This document shows positions 16,381 through 24,840 of a DNA stretch of 64,000 bases, piece after piece. The stretch is from Alkalicoccobacillus porphyridii (lineage in GTDB: Bacteria; Bacillota; Bacilli; Bacillales; Bacillaceae_D), in contig NZ_VLXZ01000004.1 of assembly GCF_007293315.1 (NCBI RefSeq), positions 1 through 64,000 of the forward strand, given 5' to 3'. How positions within the stretch are numbered: position 1 is the first letter of the stretch; each line of letters starts with the position of its first letter. The translations under genes and the position numbers were made by a program. The notes under the pieces were generated by a model that saw nothing but the letters and a program-made list of their open reading frames with translations, was not told the DNA's origin and did not search any database.

Positions 16381-17099
16381 TGCTGAATGGATTCGTAACG
16401 ATAATCAGTCCTATCATAGGATAGATGAATGTTTAAATTAGAGTCAATGGTACAAAGAAAAATGGATGCATACGATGTAATACCCTTCTCGGATAGCTTA
16501 TTCAGAAGGGTATTTTCATGTAGGTTAATACTTTTTAACACTTCCTTTTGAATTTCCCCTTCTATAATCACTGGATAGGACATACCGCCTGGTTTTTTTT
16601 GAATGTGTAGATCCTCTATTAAAACAGATTGTTTACTTGCTTTCTTAAATACGCTCAGCTCACCACTTGCTTCAATAATCCCCAATTCCACGTCGTTAAT
16701 ATCAAATACATCCTTTTCTCTTAGTAGCTGTAAAATATTATCTAAAGAATATCTAATACTTGATAAATTCTTCACAAGTATTTTTCCGTCACGAATAATA
16801 ACGGTAGGTTCAAATGTAATCCACTTTCCAAATCTCCGTTTACTTATGGCAAGCTTTGATACAAGGACTTGAAATAAACAGATGCAGATAATTGCAAAAG
16901 CCGTTGGCAAATGCTTGACATTAGGATCAGCAATATCTGCCCCAACGACAGAGGCTAATGAAATAATAATTAAAAAATCAAAAATAGGAAGCTCACCGAT
17001 AGACCGCTTACCCATATACATAGTCATGGCAAGTAAAAGGGGGAATATCGTTATAATTCTTCCGAGTATAAGGACTAAGTCTTTTAATTCTTCAAACAT
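16377..17099 (-). CDS. DUF421 (YetF-like) membrane protein, second copy
   Basis: A 240-residue protein with three N-terminal membrane helices (GKRSIGELPIFDFLIIISLAS matches the DUF421 hallmark) and a C-terminal soluble domain (PTVIIRDGKILVKNL, LLREKDVFDINDVELGII). It is distant from the copy at 13251-13952. It converges on spoVAEb with a 4-base stop overlap and lies beside dacB. Association with the spoVA module suggests a spore-membrane role; not proven. Confidence 0.8.
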   Translation of the reverse strand: MFEELKDLVLILGRIITIFPLLLAMTMYMGKRSIGELPIFDFLIIISLASVVGADIADPNVKHLPTAFAIICICLFQVLVSKLAISKRRFGKWITFEPTVIIRDGKILVKNLSSIRYSLDNILQLLREKDVFDINDVELGIIEASGELSVFKKASKQSVLIEDLHIQKKPGGMSYPVIIEGEIQKEVLKSINLHENTLLNKLSEKGITSYASIFLCTIDSNLNIHLSYDRTDYRYESIQH

Positions 17100-17178
17100 G
17101 CTGCTGAGCTCCTTCCGATTAGTAGCTAGTGTAATCAGATTTTGCCTTGTTTAAACTTGGTTAAAACAGCTTTTGGCG

Positions 17179-17207
17179 GAATAAATAAGGTTGTCCGGCA
17201 TACATAT
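17179..17207 (+). promoter_or_regulatory. Probable sigma-E promoter of dacB-spmA-spmB
   Basis: GAATAAA (17179-17185), 13-base spacer, CATACATAT (17199-17207) match the mother-cell sigma-E pattern. In B. subtilis the dacB-spmAB operon is sigma-E dependent, which fits. Transcription would start about 48 bases before dacB. Confidence 0.62.
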
Positions 17208-17261
17208 GGTGGTAATACGTGAGGGTGCAACCCCGCATACAGGAACGAGGCGAGGTTACAG

Positions 17262-18398
17262 ATGATAAAGAGACTACTTATTATGCTGGTGTGTGGTTTG
17301 ATGATTACGGGAGCTCTGCCCCTGCCACCTGCAATGGCTCAAGTAGATTTAGAGGTCTCAGGGAAAGCAGCAGTGTTAATGGAGCAATCAACAGGCAGGA
17401 TTCTTTATGGGAAAAATGAACACGAACCAATGCGTATAGCAAGCATCACCAAAATCATGACAGCCATTCTAGCCATTGAATCAGGTAAATTAAATGAAAC
17501 GGTGACTGTTTCTGATCGTGCATATGGTACAGAGGGTTCCTCTCTATATTTGGAAGAAGGAGAGAAGGTAAAGCTTGAAGATTTAGTATATGGTCTCATG
17601 ATGCGCAGTGGGAATGACGCAGCCGTAGCCATAGCCGAGCATGTAGGAGGAAGTCTTGAGGGCTTTGTCTTTATGATGAACGAAAAGGCAGTTGAAATTG
17701 GCATGGATCAAACGTTATTTGAAAACCCGCATGGACTTGACGATCATGAACATCATCGTTCTAGTGCTTATGATATGGCGTTGTTAACCCAATATGCCAT
17801 GATGAATGATACCTTTAAGACCATCTCGGGAACTAGTGACTATCGTACAACAGAAGGAAAGGTTCGTGTGTTTCATAACAAAAATAAACTACTTACACAG
17901 CTATATAAGTATTCAACAGGTGGCAAAACGGGCTATACAAAGCTTGCTCACCGCACACTAGTTTCAACAGCTACAAAAGATGACCTAGATTTAATCACAG
18001 TCACACTGGATGCATCCAATGACTGGGATGATCATATGAACTTATTTAATTGGGCTTTTGAACATGTCCAGTTAAAAGAGGTTATTAAAGAAGGTATTCT
18101 CCCGCAAGTTAAAGATGATTATTATAAAGGGCGCCTGTACTCAAAACAATCTTACTTTTACCCGCTACAAAAAAACGAATGGCATAAGCTGAAACAGGAA
18201 CTGACCCTGCAGACGCCTCCAGTTAAAGAAGAGCAGGAGAATCAACCTATAGGAAAGTTAACAATGAAACTTGATAAACAAACACTTGCTAGCATTCCAT
18301 TATATTATGAGGCTCCTACAAATGAAGAAAAGCGTTCTTTTTGGCAGCGGTTGTTTGGTGTTATTTCAATTGTTGTGGGGGTGAGCCTCATTGATTAA
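17262..18398 (+). CDS. dacB: Sporulation D-alanyl-D-alanine carboxypeptidase (PBP5*)
   Basis: Penicillin-binding protein that trims peptide side chains of cortex peptidoglycan and so sets cortex cross-linking. Signal peptide residues 1-26 (MLVCGLMITGALPLPPAMA). Active-site motifs: S61-x-x-K64 (SITK), SGN 116-118, KTG 222-224. A C-terminal membrane-anchoring segment ends the 378-residue protein. Assignment as DacB rather than DacF or DacA rests on the adjacent spmA-spmB and the sigma-E-like promoter. ATG 17262 has GAGGCGAGG upstream. The spmA start overlaps its end by 8 bases. Confidence 0.9.
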   Translation: MIKRLLIMLVCGLMITGALPLPPAMAQVDLEVSGKAAVLMEQSTGRILYGKNEHEPMRIASITKIMTAILAIESGKLNETVTVSDRAYGTEGSSLYLEEGEKVKLEDLVYGLMMRSGNDAAVAIAEHVGGSLEGFVFMMNEKAVEIGMDQTLFENPHGLDDHEHHRSSAYDMALLTQYAMMNDTFKTISGTSDYRTTEGKVRVFHNKNKLLTQLYKYSTGGKTGYTKLAHRTLVSTATKDDLDLITVTLDASNDWDDHMNLFNWAFEHVQLKEVIKEGILPQVKDDYYKGRLYSKQSYFYPLQKNEWHKLKQELTLQTPPVKEEQENQPIGKLTMKLDKQTLASIPLYYEAPTNEEKRSFWQRLFGVISIVVGVSLID

Positions 18399-18981
18399 TA
18401 AGATCTGGGTTTCTATGTTCGTGATTGGAATCCTTTTCGCCGCGTGGAATGGAACGATGGATCAAGTGAATGCAGCTATTTTTTCTGGTGCAAAAGAAGG
18501 AGTCGCCATATGTTTAGGCTTAATAAGTGTACTTGCCTTTTGGCTAGGGTTAATGAAGATTGCTGAGAACTCGGGGTTACTCGCTTCATTTGCCAAACTA
18601 CTAAAACCACTCGCAACTCGAATATTCCCAGAGGTGCCGGAGAATCATCCAGCGATGGGTTACATCCTTAGTAATGTAACAGCAAACATGTTTGGCCTCG
18701 GAAATGCTGCGACACCAATGGGCATTAAAGCCATGGAGCAGCTTAAGCAATTAAATCAAAACCGAGATTCAGCGAGTCGTTCAATGGTTACTTTGCTTGC
18801 ATTAAATACAGCGTGTATCACATTCATCCCCACCACTGTTATTTCTATTCGGATGAGCTATGGATCCGCGTCACCTACAGATATAGTTGGACCAACCATA
18901 ATGGCCTCTGCCTGCGCATTCACCGGAGCTATATTAATTGACCGATATTTTTATGCCAGAAGACGTAAGAAGGCAATATAG
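18391..18981 (+). CDS. spmA: Spore maturation protein A
   Basis: Integral membrane protein (196 residues) with the nucleoside-recognition (Gate) fold; with SpmB it is needed for spore core dehydration and heat resistance. Conserved segment: VTANMFGLGNAATPMGIKAM (residues about 95-114). TTG start at 18391 lies within the dacB end, GGGGGTGAG upstream, so translation is coupled. spmB follows after 2 bases. Confidence 0.92.
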   Translation: MINKIWVSMFVIGILFAAWNGTMDQVNAAIFSGAKEGVAICLGLISVLAFWLGLMKIAENSGLLASFAKLLKPLATRIFPEVPENHPAMGYILSNVTANMFGLGNAATPMGIKAMEQLKQLNQNRDSASRSMVTLLALNTACITFIPTTVISIRMSYGSASPTDIVGPTIMASACAFTGAILIDRYFYARRRKKAI

Positions 18982-18983
18982 GC

Positions 18984-19517
18984 ATGGGTTGGCTATCAGA
19001 ATTGTCGATATGGTTTATTCCGTTGCTAATAGGTGGCATTCTTTTATACGGTACGATGAAGAAGGTACCAACCTATGAAACGTTTGTTGAAGGAGCTAAA
19101 GAGGGCTTTGGTATGGCCGTTTCTATTATTCCTTATTTAGTTGGAATGATGGTGGCGATTTCTGTGTTTCGTGCTTCAGGTGCATTGGATTTTGTCATGA
19201 ACGCCCTATCGCCATTTTTCTATGCCATTGGAGTACCTGCTGAGGTTGTGCCGCTTGCTTTATTACGACCGATTTCAGGTACTGGGGCGCTTGCTTTGAT
19301 GAGCGATTTAACTGCAACGCATGGTCCTGATTCATTTATTGGCAGGCTTGCTGCTACCATGCAAGGAAGCACAGACACAACCTTTTATATTCTCACAGTC
19401 TATTTTGGGGCAGTGGGAGTAAAGAAAATGGGAGATGCTTTAAAAGTAGGCTTGCTCGCAGACGCGGTCGGCATCATTGCCTCAATCGTTATCATTACTG
19501 TTCTATTTCACGCGTAA
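18984..19517 (+). CDS. spmB: Spore maturation protein B
   Basis: Partner of SpmA, 177 residues, several membrane spans, Gate domain. Family segments: VEGAKEGFGMAVSIIPYLVGMM (residues about 34-55, split here), RPISGTGALALMSDL and TMQGSTDTTFYILTVYFGAVG. Last gene of dacB-spmA-spmB. Confidence 0.92.
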   Translation: MGWLSELSIWFIPLLIGGILLYGTMKKVPTYETFVEGAKEGFGMAVSIIPYLVGMMVAISVFRASGALDFVMNALSPFFYAIGVPAEVVPLALLRPISGTGALALMSDLTATHGPDSFIGRLAATMQGSTDTTFYILTVYFGAVGVKKMGDALKVGLLADAVGIIASIVIITVLFHA

Positions 19518-19634
19518 GTACCACGATGGTATAACGAAAAAGAGATCGTATCATTCGCTCCCGAAATGAGCGTATGATGATAATCAACCAAACGTAGGAC
19601 CGTGGTTGGTCAGAAAAAATATAAATAATAGGAA

Positions 19635-19715
19635 GAGGCTGGGACAAAAGAATTATTACTAATCTAAAAGCTGAAGAATGTTGGAGTCTCTCCATTCATT
19701 GTTCGGCTTTTTTTA
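19635..19715 (+). terminator. GGGACA element with terminator hairpin after spmB
   Basis: GAGGCTGGGACAAAAG (19635-19650) is followed by AAAGCTGAAGAATG (19667-19680) pairing imperfectly with CATTGTTCGGCTTTT (19697-19711) and a T-run. The leading motif resembles 7761-7774 and belongs to a common Bacillaceae intergenic family. Confidence 0.6.
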
Positions 19716-19964
19716 TTGTCTAAACAAGGATAGATGGTACTCTAGGTTACACTTTATACGCTTAAGTACATAAAGGAATTGGAGGTTATCTGAGTTACAG
19801 TTCTTCGATTGCCGCTCCCGAAAATGGGGGCACGCTTACCGCGGGAAGATAATGAGCTAACTCGACTCCATCGATTTATCTCATTGAACCTTTTCATCGA
19901 GGTCACTGAAAACGATCTTTATAAGATTGCGAACGTTCTTCCGTTTGTTAAGTCAGAACGTTAG

Positions 19965-20088
19965 CGAAAGGAGAACCCGAAGACTCCTGCGGAACAGAAC
20001 GAGTCTGAAGACATCGAAGTGGTGGTTTTCGGCTTCGAGGGCTGAGGCCGTTCCCGCGGAAAGCGTAGGGTTCTCCTGTAGCGGCGCC
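19965..20088. repeat. Dispersed palindromic Bacillaceae repeat, copy 1
   Basis: The element starts GGAGAACCC (19970-19978) and ends GGGTTCTCC (20068-20076), a perfect 9-bp inverted repeat. The inside carries GACTCCTGCGGAACAG, GAGTCTGAAGAC, GCTGAGGCCG and CCCGCGGAAAGCG, then CTGTAGCGG. This pattern is widespread in Bacillaceae intergenic regions. An ORF predicted through it (19927-20109) is not a gene. Confidence 0.75.
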
Positions 20089-20106
20089 ATTCAACTCATT
20101 CTTACA

Positions 20107-20215
20107 TGATTTTTTTCAGTGGCCTCCTTTTTATCCAAGCAGGTGTCGGACAACCATTCTCGTCCGCTTGATGAGTAGTAGGCATCAAATATCAGAGATG
20201 ACTCATCCTGACTCA
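20107..20215. repeat. Segment shared with 388-490
   Basis: TTTTTCAGTGGCCTCCTTTT, ATCC, AGGTGTCGG, CGTCCGCT and GATGACTC occur in the same order as in the degenerate region after the IS end (388-490). It lies directly after palindromic copy 1 and before copy 2, so it is probably a companion part of the same composite repeat. Confidence 0.5.
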
Positions 20216-20270
20216 GAGTAATTAAATCTGAATACCAAACTGAAAATGTTACTTAATGAATGTAAGGAAG

Positions 20271-20400
20271 CATAAACCAGCGTAAGAAATACACGGAGTC
20301 TTCTATAGGAGAAAAAACCTAGGTGAGACACTACAGTGTGTAAGCACAAAGGGCTCAACAGCCGCCCATGGAAAGCGAAGTGTATTTCCGAAGCGGGACC
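20271..20400. repeat. Dispersed palindromic Bacillaceae repeat, copy 2
   Basis: AAACCAGCGTAA, then GAAATACAC (20286-20294) pairing perfectly with GTGTATTTC (20380-20388). The right arm follows CCCATGGAAAGCGAA, the counterpart of CCCGCGGAAAGCG in copy 1. The stem sequence differs from copy 1 yet is fully complementary. Apart from these elements, nothing else is seen in 19716-20509. Confidence 0.7.
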
Positions 20401-20509
20401 TACCTCTCACGCTCCAGAAAAAACACTAATCTTTGTTGTTTTTCTGTTGATTTTCAAACTTGTTTAATGAGGTTCACAGAGGTATGATGGTACGTGAGGT
20501 GAAGGATAA

Positions 20510-21238
20510 ATGGAACGGTTACAAAAAGTGATTGCCCATGCAGGCATTGCATCAAGAAGAAAAGCGGAAGAGCTAATCCTGCAAGGACGGGTGACAGTGA
20601 ACGGAAAACCCGTAACTGAACTTGGCGTTAAGGTTCAGGCTCAGCGAGACAAGATTGAGGTCGACGGTGTACCGATTGATAAAGAGGAGCCCGTTTACTT
20701 TTTGCTGTATAAGCCTAGTGGAGTTATCTCAAGTGTGAGCGATGATCGAGATCGTAAGGTGGTCACAGACTATTTACACATAGAGCAACGAGTATTTCCA
20801 ATTGGAAGATTAGATTATGATACCTCTGGTTTAATTTTGCTAACGAATGACGGGGATTTTGCTAATCTACTCATGCACCCTAGACATCAAATGAATAAGG
20901 TGTACGTGGCGAAGGTAGAAGGCACTCCAACAAAAGAAAGCCTAAAGAAATTAGAGCGTGGAGTTATGCTTGAAGATGGAAAAACCGCTCCTGCCCAAGT
21001 AAAGCTAATCTCAGGCGACAAGAAAAAAAATACGGCGATCGTGCGATTAAGTATTCATGAAGGGCGAAATCGTCAAGTTAGACGGATGTTTGAAGCGATT
21101 GGACATCAGGTACTTAAGCTGAAAAGAGAAGAGTATAGCTTTTTGACACTTAAGGGGCTTAATCCTGGGGATGTTCGTCCATTAAAACCAATTGAAGTTA
21201 AACACTTACGTGAATTGGCTGTCACGAAACCGTCATAA
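20510..21238 (+). CDS. rluB: 23S rRNA pseudouridine synthase RluB family
   Basis: Isomerises a uridine to pseudouridine in 23S rRNA. An S4 RNA-binding domain (MERLQKVIAHAGIASRRKAE, residues 1-60) precedes the RsuA/RluB catalytic domain with GRLDYDTSGLILLTNDG (catalytic Asp in RLDYDTSG). Length 242 is typical. ATG 20510 follows GAGGTGAAGGAT. The position just before resA matches B. subtilis ypuL/rluB. Confidence 0.9.
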   Translation: MERLQKVIAHAGIASRRKAEELILQGRVTVNGKPVTELGVKVQAQRDKIEVDGVPIDKEEPVYFLLYKPSGVISSVSDDRDRKVVTDYLHIEQRVFPIGRLDYDTSGLILLTNDGDFANLLMHPRHQMNKVYVAKVEGTPTKESLKKLERGVMLEDGKTAPAQVKLISGDKKKNTAIVRLSIHEGRNRQVRRMFEAIGHQVLKLKREEYSFLTLKGLNPGDVRPLKPIEVKHLRELAVTKPS

Positions 21239-21327
21239 AACGTAAGGTAATGCGAATATCGAGAGCGTTATACTAAAGAGTAGGGTACCATGTGAACAAA
21301 CGGATGGATTAAATAATGTTTGTGTGG

Positions 21328-21354
21328 AGGCTGCCTATTTAGGTAGCCTGTTTT
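21328..21354 (+). terminator. Hairpin between rluB and resA
   Basis: AGGCTGCCTA, loop TT, TAGGTAGCCT (one G-U pair) followed by GTTTT. It lies only 19 bases before resA. It may end rluB transcription or attenuate reading into res. Confidence 0.55.
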
Positions 21355-21372
21355 AGCAAAGGAGGTACACCA

Positions 21373-21900
21373 TTGAAAAGAAAACGACTCATCATGAGAA
21401 CAGTGATTCTACTGGCAATTCTTATAGCGGTTGGCTATGCGTTTTACTCAAATTTTATTGCTGATCATAGTATTGCCCAAGCAGGTAATGCGTCAATTGA
21501 TTTTTCCTTAGAGGATCTTCAGGGTGAGCCGCATCAGCTCTCTAATTATGAAGGAAAGGGTGTTATGCTTAATTTCTGGGGTACGTTCTGTCCGCCATGT
21601 GAGCGTGAAATGCCACATATGGAAGCTTTGTATGAGGAATATAAGGACAAGGGTGTTGAGATCTTAGCTGTTAATGTTAACGAAGCACCGCTAACGGTAA
21701 ATACCTTTGTAAATCGATATGGGTTAAGCTTTCCGATTTTGCTTGATAAAGGCATGAACGTAACGGATGCGTATGGTGTGAGACCACTTCCCACGACTAT
21801 TTTAATAAATGAAAGCGGTATGATTACAAAAGTTCATGAGGGTGGAATGACTGAAGAAATGGTAGAGGAGTTTCTTGATTCCATTGTTCCACAAGAGTAA
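21373..21900 (+). CDS. resA: Thiol-disulfide oxidoreductase ResA
   Basis: Membrane-anchored, extracytoplasmic thioredoxin-like protein that reduces apocytochrome c cysteines for haem attachment. Membrane anchor residues 9-28, thioredoxin domain from about 40, active site C73-P-P-C76 (FWGTFCPPCEREMPHM). The B. subtilis enzyme has CEPC; here Glu is replaced by Pro. Length 175 is normal. TTG start at 21373 with GGAGG 7 bases upstream. First gene of resABCDE. Confidence 0.93.
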   Translation: MKRKRLIMRTVILLAILIAVGYAFYSNFIADHSIAQAGNASIDFSLEDLQGEPHQLSNYEGKGVMLNFWGTFCPPCEREMPHMEALYEEYKDKGVEILAVNVNEAPLTVNTFVNRYGLSFPILLDKGMNVTDAYGVRPLPTTILINESGMITKVHEGGMTEEMVEEFLDSIVPQE

Positions 21901-21916
21901 AACGGGGTGAGGAAAA

Positions 21917-23563
21917 ATGAAAGATCAATCATGTGAGTGTGGACAGCTGAATCCCGAAGGTACACTGATCTGCCAAAAGTGCGGTAAACCTCTAGTGAAA
22001 GAAGAAGCTGAATCAACCCTTCTAAATATGAGATACGAAGGAGCAGCAAGGCGATCTAAGACCTATACAACAACGCTCATTGATAAAATATGGGTGTTTT
22101 TTTCCTCTGTAAAGGTAGGCATCTGGATTTTGGTTGTCTTATTAATTGCTTCAGCCTTGGGCAGTGTTTTTCCACAGGAGATGTATATTCCCCCTGAACA
22201 AAATGCATCCGTCTATTATAGAGATGAGTATGGGTTTTTGGGGCAGCTTTATTATCAGCTAGGTTTTCATAATCTTTATGGCTCGTGGTGGTACATGCTA
22301 TTAATGGCCTCTTTAGGTATCTCACTCACGATTGCTAGTCTTGATCGTGTTGTACCATTATATAAATCTTTATCAAAGCAACGAGTAACAAGACATAAGA
22401 TTTTCTTAAGTAAACAGCGCTTCTTCTCTAAAACGCCACAGCCTGATATGTCAGATGCTGAGCTACTGGAAAAAGTGAAGGACAATCTGCGGAAAAAACG
22501 CTACATAATTAAAGAAGAGAATGGTAATTTGCTGGCCGAGAAAAATCGATTTGCCAGATGGGGACCGTATGTAAATCATATTGGAATCATCATCTTTCTT
22601 ATTGGCTGTATGCTTCGATATTTTCCAGGTATGTATGTTGATGAAACGATGTGGATACGTGAAGGCGAAGAGGCCGTTGTTCCAGTAAGTGATTCCGAAT
22701 TCTATGTGAAAAATGAACGTTTTTTTGTTGAATATTATGATGAGACTGACCCTACGTTTCAAGATGCACTAGAACGTAACGTGGAACCAGTTGTCAAAAC
22801 CTTTCAGACTGATGCGGTTCTTCTAGAATCAACAAGTGAAGTCATCGGTGTAGCAGGTGAGAAAGAAGAGGTAGCAAGACAAGAAATACGGGTTAATGAA
22901 CCATTAACATATGAAGGCTTATCCTTATATCAAACACAATATAAATTAAATGAGTTAAACGAACTGTCGTTTACCCTAGAGGACAAAGAATCTGGAGAAA
23001 CGTTTGGCAGGATAGACATAGATCTATTTAATCCTGAAGACGAGTATGAATTTGAAGATGGATATCGAGTGGAAGTAATGGGATATTTCCCGGATTACTT
23101 TATGAATGATATGAATCAACCATCAACCAGGTCTCGTGTGCCGGATAACCCGTATTTCTTCTTTAGAATGTTTACTCCTGAAACACCAGAGGGCGAAGTA
23201 AGCTTTGTGGGTATCCAAGACAATCGAGAACCTATGGGTGAGAATCAGTATAAAATGACGTTTGTTGATGTTGTCATGAAAAATGTTAGCATTCTTACGG
23301 TGAGAAGAGACCATACCATTCCTTTTCTTGTTGTAGGAGGGGCTATTTTTATGATTGGACTGATACAAGGTGCGTATTGGATGCACCGTCGGATTTGGTT
23401 GCAAAAGGTAGATGGAGAATGGTGGATGGCTGGCCATACGAATAAGAGTGGGCTAGGACTCCAAAAAGACATGTCTGCTGCAATAGAGGAGACAAGCTTA
23501 CATCAACCAGAGGATCAATCCGAAAAGAAATCAAAAAATCAGTCACAATCTGAGGAGGGGTAA
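21917..23563 (+). CDS. resB: Cytochrome c biogenesis protein ResB
   Basis: Forms the haem-handling System II complex with ResC. The N-terminus has a zinc-ribbon-like CxC..CxxC motif (CECGQLNPEGTLICQKCG), also seen in Bacillus ResB. Membrane helices lie near residues 63-83, 118-140 and 198-216, with a long outside domain and a last helix near 460. Length 548 is normal. 16 bases after resA, 4 before resC. Confidence 0.93.
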   Translation: MKDQSCECGQLNPEGTLICQKCGKPLVKEEAESTLLNMRYEGAARRSKTYTTTLIDKIWVFFSSVKVGIWILVVLLIASALGSVFPQEMYIPPEQNASVYYRDEYGFLGQLYYQLGFHNLYGSWWYMLLMASLGISLTIASLDRVVPLYKSLSKQRVTRHKIFLSKQRFFSKTPQPDMSDAELLEKVKDNLRKKRYIIKEENGNLLAEKNRFARWGPYVNHIGIIIFLIGCMLRYFPGMYVDETMWIREGEEAVVPVSDSEFYVKNERFFVEYYDETDPTFQDALERNVEPVVKTFQTDAVLLESTSEVIGVAGEKEEVARQEIRVNEPLTYEGLSLYQTQYKLNELNELSFTLEDKESGETFGRIDIDLFNPEDEYEFEDGYRVEVMGYFPDYFMNDMNQPSTRSRVPDNPYFFFRMFTPETPEGEVSFVGIQDNREPMGENQYKMTFVDVVMKNVSILTVRRDHTIPFLVVGGAIFMIGLIQGAYWMHRRIWLQKVDGEWWMAGHTNKSGLGLQKDMSAAIEETSLHQPEDQSEKKSKNQSQSEEG

Positions 23564-23567
23564 CAAG

Positions 23568-24755
23568 ATGGTTTCATTAAGTGGAACATTAATGTTGATT
23601 GCTTTTTTCTTATATCTTGCATCAACCATTGCGTATGCTGTGGCTGTTACAGGCAGAAAATGGAGAAATAAGCAAGGTGAGATGAAAGGGAATCACTGGG
23701 GCCGTTTTGGTTATATCTTTAGTATATTGGCGGCAGTTTGTGCCATAGGCTACTTCGTCATTCGATGGAACGTAGCCGGGCATCCGCCTGTAAGTAATAT
23801 GTATGAATACATGACGTTCCTCGGCATAGCTATGGGACTGGCCTTTATTTTAATTTATGGTATTTATAAAAGTAATGTTATTGGATTGTTTACGATGCCA
23901 ACAGTGATGTTACTAGTAGCCTATGCTTCATTATTTCCAAGAGAGGTTGAGCCACTTATCCCAGCGTTACAAAGTAACTGGCTTAAAATTCACGTGATTA
24001 CAACTGCTCTTGGGCAAGGTATTTTATCCATTGGTTTTGCAGCAGGATTAATTTATTTAATTCGAACACTAGATTATCAAAAACCTGGAATAAAAACCGC
24101 TGCCCTTGAATGGATTATGTATTCAATTACAAGCTTAGTTGGATACATTGGCATTCGTTATCTATTTAAATTAATGAATTATGAAGCCACATTCGCCTAT
24201 ATTAATGAGTTTGATGCAGAGGCTGAAATGACGTATTCATTGCCAGCATTAGTTGGGCCAAACCAAGCAGAAATGCTTTCTGACGGTCGTCTGCAACCAT
24301 TTTTTAATGTAGGTGCTAATATTCGTAGTGATGATTTAAACACGGTGATTTGGTCCTTTATTGCAGGAGCAGTGATCTATCTAGCTTTACGATTAATTCT
24401 TAGAAAAAGAATTGGCCATGCCATCCAACCTCTATTAAGAGCTGTTAAACCAGATCAAGTAGACGAAATAAGCTATCGTGCGATTGCCATTGGTTTCCCG
24501 GTATTTACATTAGGGGGACTAATCTTTGCTATGATTTGGGCTCAAATAGCATGGACAAGATTCTGGGGATGGGACCCTAAAGAGGTTTGGGCGCTTATTA
24601 CTTTCCTATTTTATGCAGTGTATTTACATCTACGCCTATCAAATGGCTGGCATGGAGAGAAATCAGCCTGGTTATGTGTTATCGGTTTTGCCATAATCAT
24701 GTTTAATCTTGTTTTTGTTAACTTAGTCATTGCAGGTCTTCATTCCTACGCATAA
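23568..24755 (+). CDS. resC: Cytochrome c biogenesis protein ResC (CcsA family)
   Basis: Polytopic haem-exporting/haem-lyase partner of ResB. The WWD-type haem motif is WGWDPKEVWALITFL (residues about 340-354), with histidine-bearing helices on either side. Length 395 is standard. Ribosome binding site GAGGAGGGG. Confidence 0.93.
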   Translation: MVSLSGTLMLIAFFLYLASTIAYAVAVTGRKWRNKQGEMKGNHWGRFGYIFSILAAVCAIGYFVIRWNVAGHPPVSNMYEYMTFLGIAMGLAFILIYGIYKSNVIGLFTMPTVMLLVAYASLFPREVEPLIPALQSNWLKIHVITTALGQGILSIGFAAGLIYLIRTLDYQKPGIKTAALEWIMYSITSLVGYIGIRYLFKLMNYEATFAYINEFDAEAEMTYSLPALVGPNQAEMLSDGRLQPFFNVGANIRSDDLNTVIWSFIAGAVIYLALRLILRKRIGHAIQPLLRAVKPDQVDEISYRAIAIGFPVFTLGGLIFAMIWAQIAWTRFWGWDPKEVWALITFLFYAVYLHLRLSNGWHGEKSAWLCVIGFAIIMFNLVFVNLVIAGLHSYA

Positions 24756-24840
24756 ATTCGCAAAAAGTGACTGAAATAATGGTGACATGGTACACTACAA
24801 CGTATAGTTATTGTTTGTAGCAAAAGGAGGCACTTACTTC

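Noticed and set aside
19927-20109. 60-residue ORF inside the palindromic repeat
   Set aside because: Its sequence is the repeat itself, with no start signal.
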